This document shows positions 57,990 to 64,000 of a stretch of DNA of 64,000 nucleotides, piece after piece. The first letter of the stretch is position 1, and every line of letters begins with the position of its first letter. The stretch covers positions 4,240,001-4,304,000 of the forward strand of contig WPIO01000015.1 in NCBI GenBank assembly GCA_009760855.2, read 5' to 3'. The notes under the pieces are model-generated. The model saw only the letters and a program-made list of their open reading frames with translations. It had not been told where the DNA came from and did not search any database. Position numbers and translations under genes: made by a program. This DNA is from Cristatella mucedo. Lineage: Eukaryota; Bryozoa; Phylactolaemata; Cristatellidae.

Positions 57990-58770
57990 AATGAGGAGTC
58001 CGTGTTCTCTATGGAGCGATATATGTATATATATATATATATTCCACAGCAGCCACATAGAGGTAACATTTGCACAGCACCAAGCTGTAATGTGCATAAC
58101 GATCCCTTCTTATATCCTTTTGTACTCAACAAGCCTTAGATTATGATATATGCGGGTCCTAATGATTGTATTACTAGGAAAACGATATTATAATTGCTCT
58201 GTGAAGCACAATATTTTAATATATTTTGTTCCTGGGTATGAAGTGTTATTCTGCACTTGCTTGCGCCTCAACAGTATACGCATTGTCCACTACTCTTCAC
58301 CAACTTTGCCTTTGTGAGCATGACTGTTGAAAATTTGAAACGTGCTTCTTTTTCAAATGATAGAAGTATAGCTATGCCTAACTTCTGGTATTAAATAATA
58401 AATCCTGCTGTTTTTCGCAAAGTTAATATCTGTAAATAATTGCACAAATAAATCGTAGCGTAATCGTACTTGAATCGCCATAAAAATGTAAAAGGATTCA
58501 GTATTTTGTGTGTCTATCTGAATTGCTAATCATGACCGCTAGCTCTATGAATTGGAACATTGAATCATGTTTTTGTCGTTTACACATTTCAGCAATATAA
58601 ATATTATAATACAGGAACCCTTAGGTTAATCAGTTCAGTTTAGCCCAGCTGCCTAAATAGCTACGTGCATGCATTTTCCGGAGATGGCATCTAAAGACAG
58701 CAAGCATCCGTCAGGCAAATGTTGCTACGCCTGCGGCCTAGTTATTAAGACCGCGGTGAAAAAACTCCTC
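57990..58770. other. No gene seen
   Basis: AT-rich sequence with a short TA run at 58019-58042; no recognisable feature. Confidence 0.5.
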
Positions 58771-58921
58771 CCTAGTTTGGCTCAGTGGTTAAGGCGCTTG
58801 CCCCGACCGAGATCAAGGTAAATGTATTCGATGCCAGAGGTTGCGGGGTCGAGCTCGGTGGCGTATGTGAAGCGCCTGAATAGATTATAAAGTTCTCTGA
58901 GAGTATTATATAAAAAATAAT

Positions 58922-58922
<1 letters not shown>
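58770..58922 (+). mobile_element. SINE-2, best copy: tRNA head plus LINE-B tail
   Basis: The A box TGGCTCAGTGG (58778-58788) is followed by TTAAGGCGCTTG, and the B-box-like GGGGTCGAGCTC lies at 58845-58856. The last 55 bp (GTGAAGCGCCTGAATAGATT...AAAGTTCTCTGAGAGTATTA) follow the LINE-B 3' end. The A-B distance is longer than in a tRNA and no anticodon arm or acceptor pairing closes, so it is not a tRNA gene. Confidence 0.85.

Positions 58923-58990
<68 letters not shown>
58921..58990. repeat. (TA)n then (GT)n microsatellite
   Basis: About 18 bp TA and 50 bp GT, grown from the SINE-2 tail. Confidence 0.96.
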
Positions 58991-58992
<2 letters not shown>

Positions 58993-58999
58993 ACGCGCG

Positions 59000-59800
59000 C
59001 GTGTGCGTGCGTGCGTGTGCGTGACTTTGACTCACTGTGCATCTCTAATATGATTATTATTGAGGATAGAGGATTAAAACAGGACTGATACTATGCTAGA
59101 AGTTTTGAGTTACAATGAGTCCTGCTGGGAGGTCATTAGATTCTTTTAAAGGAAAATCGTCCTGCCATCTCTGTCTTATGGGTCAACAGGCGACCGCCAT
59201 TGACACTGCCTGGACTGGCCACACAGCTGACGTGAGATTTCCGTAAGGAGCCATAATGTCAATCAAGACCCACCGGCCAAGGACTCCGGAAAGGTGCTGA
59301 TGACTCCGCTGCACATCGGGTCTAACGTAACAATTTGTGACAGTTCTACATAAGGAGCATGAAGACTTTGAGTCTCGTCAAAGCGCTTTTCCTACACTGC
59401 CCGAGGCTCAGGGCCAAGCCGGGCGTGGTCCTGCTAAAGAGATAGTTAAGTGCAATCATTTCCCACGGGAGCTCTCTATTAAGGAGACAGGGAGCAGCCT
59501 TGCTGCCTTCAGTGGCTCGGGGCTTCGCTGGCAGTCACGAGGTAGGCAAATACGTGGAGATAATAAAGATAATATATAATAGATAATATAATATATATAT
59601 AATATAATAGATAATAAAGATAATAGAGATAATAAATAGCGTTGAGAATTTGCTCAATAAATACGGCCCAGTGGGCTGCACGATGTCCTTGTCCTTTGTG
59701 CTCATCTTTTTAAGTTCAAGTAGAGAATGTTGGCGCTCACTCGGAGGAGCAACGAGAGCGAGCTTTCCTCGGGATACATTGGACTTTGAATGCAGCTACT
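59000..59800. other. No gene recognised; AT repeat with AATAAA runs
   Basis: A GATAATAAA/TATAAT-type repeat lies at 59560-59640, followed by CTCAATAAATACGG (59654-59667). Confidence 0.45.
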
Positions 59801-59808
59801 AAGAACGG

Positions 59809-59840
59809 TATAAAAAGAACGTGGGTGCGAGACTCCATCA
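59809..59840 (+). promoter_or_regulatory. Strong TATA box without an identified gene
   Basis: TATAAAAAG at 59809-59817 with CCATCAAAG about 27 bp downstream as a possible start. The ATG at 59865 opens only eight codons. It could be a gene or LTR promoter; no LTR partner was found in the window. Confidence 0.35.
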
Positions 59841-59949
59841 AAGGGGGGCTAGTTCGTAAGCGTTATGCACAGCAGTAAAAAAAAGTTGTAAATCTCGAAA
59901 AATCACTCACTTCCAAATATGCCGCGATTTTTTATAGCTTCAGCATAAA

Positions 59950-60480
59950 ATTCAAGACAATTGTTTGCTTTATCTATCTTTTCATCCGACCTCATGCGAA
60001 TGAAAAGAGAGCAATTGTAGAGAATTCGCCTGCTTTTAGCTGTTGCCGCGGACCGTTTTCTCGCACGCGCACGTGCGGACGAGCAAGGGACGCCCGGCCT
60101 CCGTGCCGCGATGCCGCGGCCGGCAAGCCGCCGCCAAGATAGGGAAGAAGTCGTCCGCTGTTTATTCAGAGTAAACAAAATGGGGCCGTAGAGACAGCGC
60201 TCCAGACTCGGCCTTGGACCTTGGACCCTGCGCGAATCATCGGCGGCGGAGGCGGGCCGATCGCCTCGGACTCGGGCACTAGACAGAGCTGCCAGCTCCC
60301 GCCCGCCCGCCCTGCCCTGCCCCGGATCCGAGGTCCGAAAAAATAATGAACGCCGGGACTTGGTGGGCTGCTAGCCGCGTCTCGCGAAATCGCAATTCGC
60401 CAATGGCACCGTGAAGGCTCCCGGGCGCGAGCACGTGGTGCGACGAGCTCTGGCGGCGACGCTGAGGGCGATTCCTACCT
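59950..60480. other. Small GC-rich island
   Basis: CpG-rich, with CTTGGACC doubled at 60213-60228 and no recognisable exon. Confidence 0.4.
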
Positions 60481-60529
60481 CGGCTCTCTTAGTCAAAGGA
60501 GACAACTCTTTGTAAGAAGTCTTACTTTT

Positions 60530-60955
60530 TGCCAAGCTCGGTTGTGACTAGGTTGTCAGTTGTTTTATGGCCGGAGAGACGATTGCGATGTGGGAAAATT
60601 CGGGCTTGCTTACATCAGGATACCACAGCCGAGTATGCCCGTGCACTTGTGACACTCCATCGGGACTTCAGTGGCTATCTTTTCATAGGTGTTCTACCTG
60701 CCTGTGCACTAAAGGGGCTTACCTTTGATGCCAAGCTCTTCGGCTGCCTAGGCTTGTCTGCCGTAACCGACTCAGCATCCACATCGCACTACTTCTCACC
60801 AACCTGCAGTGGCTGCCCATACGGCAGGGCATTGACTTACGGCTCTACTACTCACTTTTTAAGTCCATCGAGGCTCTTGGTTCGGCCTTGACCAATCCAA
60901 AATTCTGGCTAATCGGGCTTCTCATACGACATGTTCCTCGCGGAATCTTCTCATT
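60530..60955 (+). mobile_element. LINE-B fragment, degraded
   Basis: It follows the RT C-terminal part of LINE-B: AAATTCGGGCTTGCTTACAT, CACTTGTGACACTCCATCGG, CACTACTTCTCACCAACCTG, then TTTTTAAGTCCATCGAGGCTC. Frames are broken. Confidence 0.75.
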
Positions 60956-60964
60956 CCCTGTGAG

Positions 60965-62150
60965 TTATCCTTATTATTCTCTATCTTCCTCGTCAACAAG
61001 ATAGAGATGATAGAGATAGATATAGAGAAGAGATCAAGGAATCCGTCCGTAGGGTGTCAGCATCCCCAACGGAATCGTGTTCCTCAATTCCATGCAGCAC
61101 CTCACTGTTTACATTCAAGGAGGCCACGAGTGACCTCGTCCGGAAGTTCATACCCCAATCAAAAAGACAACTAGTCCTCCCGACTCTATTCACAGTGTCC
61201 TGCTTCTACGATAATAATAATAATAATAATAATTATTATTATTGTTATTATGCACTTGATAAAGCGCCCTCAGAGAACTCAATCTCTTTCTATGTGCTTT
61301 ACATTTGCTGCAAAAGGAAATGCAATTGAATCGTGAGTAATATCATGCTTGATAAACAACATGACCAACATGGTTAGGGGTGACATGCACAGGGTCGGCA
61401 TGCAAATGTGGTTAGTGGCAGCATGCACAGTGTCAGCACGCATAAGCAAATCAAGGACGAATCACAGGGACCCACTAAATGCCGTCCTAAATGTGTGTTT
61501 TTAAGTTCTTTTTAAATGTGGTCAGGTCAGGGGATCTTCTGACGCAAGTCGGGAGGGAGTTCCAGGCTTTGGGAGCATACGAACTAAATGCACAGTCTCC
61601 AAAGAATTTGAGGTTTGTACGAGGTATTTGTAAACTGTTGGATTCCGAAAAGCGGGTGGTACGATGCTTGACCTGGTGGGGGAGTAGATGTAAGAGATAG
61701 GCTGGAGCCAAAGAATGGAGTGACCTAAGAGTGAGCGACAAAACCTTGAAGTCAATCCGTTGCTTGACTGGTAGCCAGTGCAGGTCGGCGAGAAGTGGTG
61801 TGATGTAGCAACTGCGACGCTCACGACAGACAAGCCGAGCTTCGGAGTTTTGCACCAGCTGCAATCGCCTGATCGCACATGCCGGTAGGCCAGCAATCAG
61901 TGAGCTGCAGAAGTCGAGACGGGATGTCACGAATGCATTGATCTGCTGCTGCCATGCATAACTAACGTCATATAAATTTCACTAGCCTCTGGTCACGTCT
62001 CAGCACCTTTCGAAAAGGCCTGTAGTCAGGCCACTACTCAAGAAAGCCACAGTAGACCGAGAGAGCTTGAGCAACTACCGCCAGCAGTCTCCCTTCTACC
62101 GCTCCTATCAATTACACTGGAGCGAGTAGTGGCCACTACTCGCTCTGGAA
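60965..62150 (+). mobile_element. LINE-B pre-RT/RT fragment, split by another LINE-B
   Basis: 60965-61210 matches 48700-48890 (GAGATCAAGGAATCCGTCC, TTCCATGCAGCACCTC, GTCCTGCTTCTACG) and 61939-62150 continues from exactly that point (TGCATTGATCTGCTGCTGCC, GTCTCAGCACCTTTCG). The gap is filled by a minus-strand LINE-B. Confidence 0.9.
61211..61938 (-). mobile_element. LINE-B, young 3' copy nested in LINE-B
   Basis: The tail (AAT)n at 61211-61245 comes first, then the reversed 3' UTR and a continuous 147-codon minus frame (61930-61487): MTSRLDFCSSLIAGLPACAI, LLADLHWLPVKQRIDFKVLS, YAPKAWNSLPTCVR. It is 5' truncated at the MTSRLDFC codons. It is very similar to 33165-33745, so these are among the youngest LINE-B copies here. 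A target duplication of only about four bases (ACGA) is visible. Confidence 0.93.
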
Positions 62151-62159
62151 CTCTGGAAC

Positions 62160-64000
62160 TCTGCCAGCTGGACTCTTACATCGAAAGGAAGCAAAGTGCA
62201 AGGACGCACGAATGCGAACGCTGCTTCAGCAGCGGTTCGGCGAGGTTTACAGGAGCCGGCGGCCCCAGAGGGCGGGCCGGAGGAGTGGCGGGCAGGTAGG
62301 GCAGGTCAGCGTGAGTGCAGCGCCTCGCTTCGCATCGACCGACCGACCGACATGTTACGAAAAGTGCCGCTGACGACTCGCTGCTAGCGCGGCGGCGCCG
62401 CCGCCGCGCGGCCGAGCATTTTCGCGTTCGCCTTTCGTAGAGCGACTTTCGTAGAAGCGCGACGTATGCACGCCCCCCCTGCGACGGATGCACGCCCCCC
62501 CCCTGCGCGACTTTCCTCGACGGCGGCGGAGGCGGCGGACGCCGCTGACGACTGCAGCTGCGATATTTCGTAGACCGATTTTCACGCTCGCCGGTTTCGC
62601 GCTAGCCGATTTTCGTGCTTTGCACACTTCGCCTTTTGCACACACACAGCGATGGCCTCTGGATTGTGGCAATGCAATTGCAAAAATCCAGCGGTGGCGG
62701 TGACTCGGTTAGAGTGCGACGCTAAAGTCCTACTCGCTCGAGGCAGCGTCAGCCAAGAGTCAGTCGTCAGCCGCCGAGCTCGCGGCGGTCGGTTTCGCGG
62801 CAGCAAGGCCATCGCCGTCGCTGTCCTTATCGCCGCTTGCCATTCGCGATATCGCGCCGGTGCATCGCGATGTAATCTCGCGTTTCGCGAACGCTCAAAC
62901 AAACGACCGAGGCAATCAGAATGAGCGGCTAGAATTGAACGGAGATAGGCGAGGGGGCGGGACGCGGAACCGCGAGCCGAACGACGACGGCGACGGCGGA
63001 CGCGTAAGGGGCCGCAATCCGTCCAGGCCCCTAATGCGTCCGCTAGTCCATTAGCCCGTAATGCGTGAAACGAAGCAACTCCACGAGGTCACGCGAACGA
63101 GCTCACTCACTCCACCCTCTACTGGTGACTGGCAGGAGGGCGGCGAGCGCTACCCGTGCTACCCGCTGCGTTCGCCGCCTCCGCCGCCGCCACCGAGGAA
63201 AGGCGCAGTGGGGGGGGGGAGCGTGCATCCACCGGTGAATCGGCACCTCTGCGGCCGCGGCGGCGCTCGACCGCAGCAGCTGCAGCGGGAGCTGCCGCCG
63301 CGGACGATCGCAGACGATCGCAGACGACTGCAGACGATCGCAGACGAGCGCAGACGATCGCAGACGAGCGCAGACGATCGCAGACGAGCGCGCGCTTCGC
63401 GGCTCGCGGCTTCGCCTGCAGCTGCGGTCGCCTCTAGCGCCGCTTCTTTTCTCGCGCCACGCTCCGCCAACGTGCATGCGCAGCGTCGGAGAGGCGAGCG
63501 CCGCTCGCCGCCGCGACGGCCGCGGCGACCGCGTCGAGGCGCTGCAAGGGCGGCGCTTATGTGGACGTCGGCGAGTCGGTCGCCGATGGCGGACCGCGGC
63601 TCCGCCGCCGCGAGAGCTCGCGCTGAGCGCCTCGTTAGTGTATCGCCGCGTTTCGGGCGTCGAGCGCGACGCCCGACGCGGGGCCCACTGTGGCCGCCCG
63701 CACAAGCCGCCGCGACGAGGCGCTCGCTCGAGCGACCCCCCGCCCAGCGGAGCAGCCCCGAAATGTCGGCATCGCCGCTATGCTTGGTGCGCGCCGCACG
63801 ATTAGCGAGTCGCCGAGTTGGCTGCCGGCGGCAGCGCGTTAGCTTCCGGGAGGGGGGGGGGCGGTTCCGCGTCGGAGGCTCGCTGCTAGCGCTAGCCACT
63901 TGCCCTCAGTCTCCGGGCGGGAGTCCCACCAGCCCCGAACGCCCGTGCGCGCACGCACGCGCACACTGACGCACGCTCAGAGGAAGTTCGTCGGTGCCAG
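62160..64000. other. GC-rich island running off the right edge
   Basis: CpG-rich throughout, with C- and G-runs (62471-62503, 63210-63221, 63851-63861). Frames of 200-300 codons are open on both strands, including plus 63061-63969, but overlapping frames on both strands are equally long and none gives a recognised family. Possibly the promoter and first exon of a gene beyond the window. Confidence 0.45.
63301..63390. repeat. Nine tandem 10-bp units
   Basis: CAGACGATCG and CAGACGAGCG (first unit CGGACGATCG, third CAGACGACTG) repeat nine times without spacing, and the last six alternate in a 20-bp higher order. Confidence 0.95.

Larger units (their letters stand above)
54165..57990 (+). mobile_element. 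LINE-B RT portion, split by a hAT transposon
   Basis: 54165-55183 matches 48880-49840 of the long copy, including FQSCFRANHSTESALLRV and the intact active-site box FHLYADDTQLYL. 57896-57990 resumes the same element (GTGACATCCCGTCTCGACTT, then CTGTAACTCACTGCTTGCTG). The element between is a complete 2.7-kb hAT. The LINE ends early at about 57990 and has internal stops. Confidence 0.92.

Noticed and set aside
54165-57990. Domesticated transposase gene
   Set aside because: Inverted ends, target duplication and a broken middle show an ordinary transposon copy. No intron or loss of the ends suggests host use.
58778-58856. Possible tRNA gene
   Set aside because: A and B boxes are present, but their spacing is too long, no cloverleaf closes, and the unit continues into a LINE-like tail. 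It is a SINE. The same applies to 13890-13952 and 32854-32916.
63301-63390. Possible CRISPR array
   Set aside because: Ten-base units without spacers in a eukaryotic context; a plain tandem repeat.
63061-63969. 302-codon frame at the right edge
   Set aside because: A 246-codon frame lies antisense to it and several others overlap. Low-complexity Arg/Ala/Ser product, G-runs and a 10-bp repeat inside; no family recognised.

Overview
This is animal nuclear DNA: genes split by GT-AG introns, promoter-like GC-rich islands, long dinucleotide microsatellites, and a dense layer of decayed LINEs, tRNA-derived SINEs, hAT and Tc1/mariner elements. The CpG-rich islands, a TCAG-type initiator and the AK6 protein style fit an invertebrate, perhaps an arthropod, but I cannot fix the phylum. 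Most long open frames lie in GC-rich islands, microsatellites or dead LINEs and are not genes.

Two genes are well supported. (1) A compact two-exon gene at 7485-8728 (+) encodes a secreted, prohormone-like precursor of 229 residues: signal peptide in exon 1, paired-basic sites and acidic spacers in exon 2. Its promoter has a perfect CRE, a CCAAT box, a weak TATA box and an initiator at conventional spacing, and an AATAAA follows. (2) AK6, a small nuclear adenylate kinase/ATPase, is split over four coding exons (19583-19637, 24243-24394, 37046-37191, 42133-42322; +). All junctions are in phase and give 180 residues. Its introns are full of transposons. Intron 3 also holds a protein-like, possibly two-exon open segment (37450-37808) that is not part of AK6, and a very recent 127-bp tandem duplication.

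Repeats, named here for convenience. LINE-A: CR1/L2-like, 3' end GGAGATACA plus a TACA-type tail. LINE-B: L2/CR1-like, 3' end TGTAAAGCGCCTAGAAAGAG...CATTATTATT; the longest copy is 47380-50605. LINE-C: only 3' ends seen. SINE-1: tRNA-derived, body containing AAAGGCTCTTCTGTC. SINE-2: tRNA-derived head fused to the LINE-B 3' tail. A diverged satellite with a ~165-176 bp monomer lies at 13.6-14.4 kb and, inverted, at 16.7-17.75 kb; each block is interrupted or bordered by a SINE-1. DNA transposons are a 2.7-kb hAT with a GTF2IRD2/ZBED-like transposase nested in a LINE-B (55184-57895), a 191-bp hAT MITE strikingly like the horizontally transferred SPIN family (46532-46722), and a degraded Tc1 element (27890-29150).

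Layout: 0-9.4 kb, GC-rich islands with the prohormone-like gene; 10-19 kb, LINE-A pile-up and satellite; 19.5-42.3 kb, AK6; 42-62 kb, transposon-rich with nested insertions and small GC-rich islands; 62-64 kb, a GC-rich island running off the right edge.
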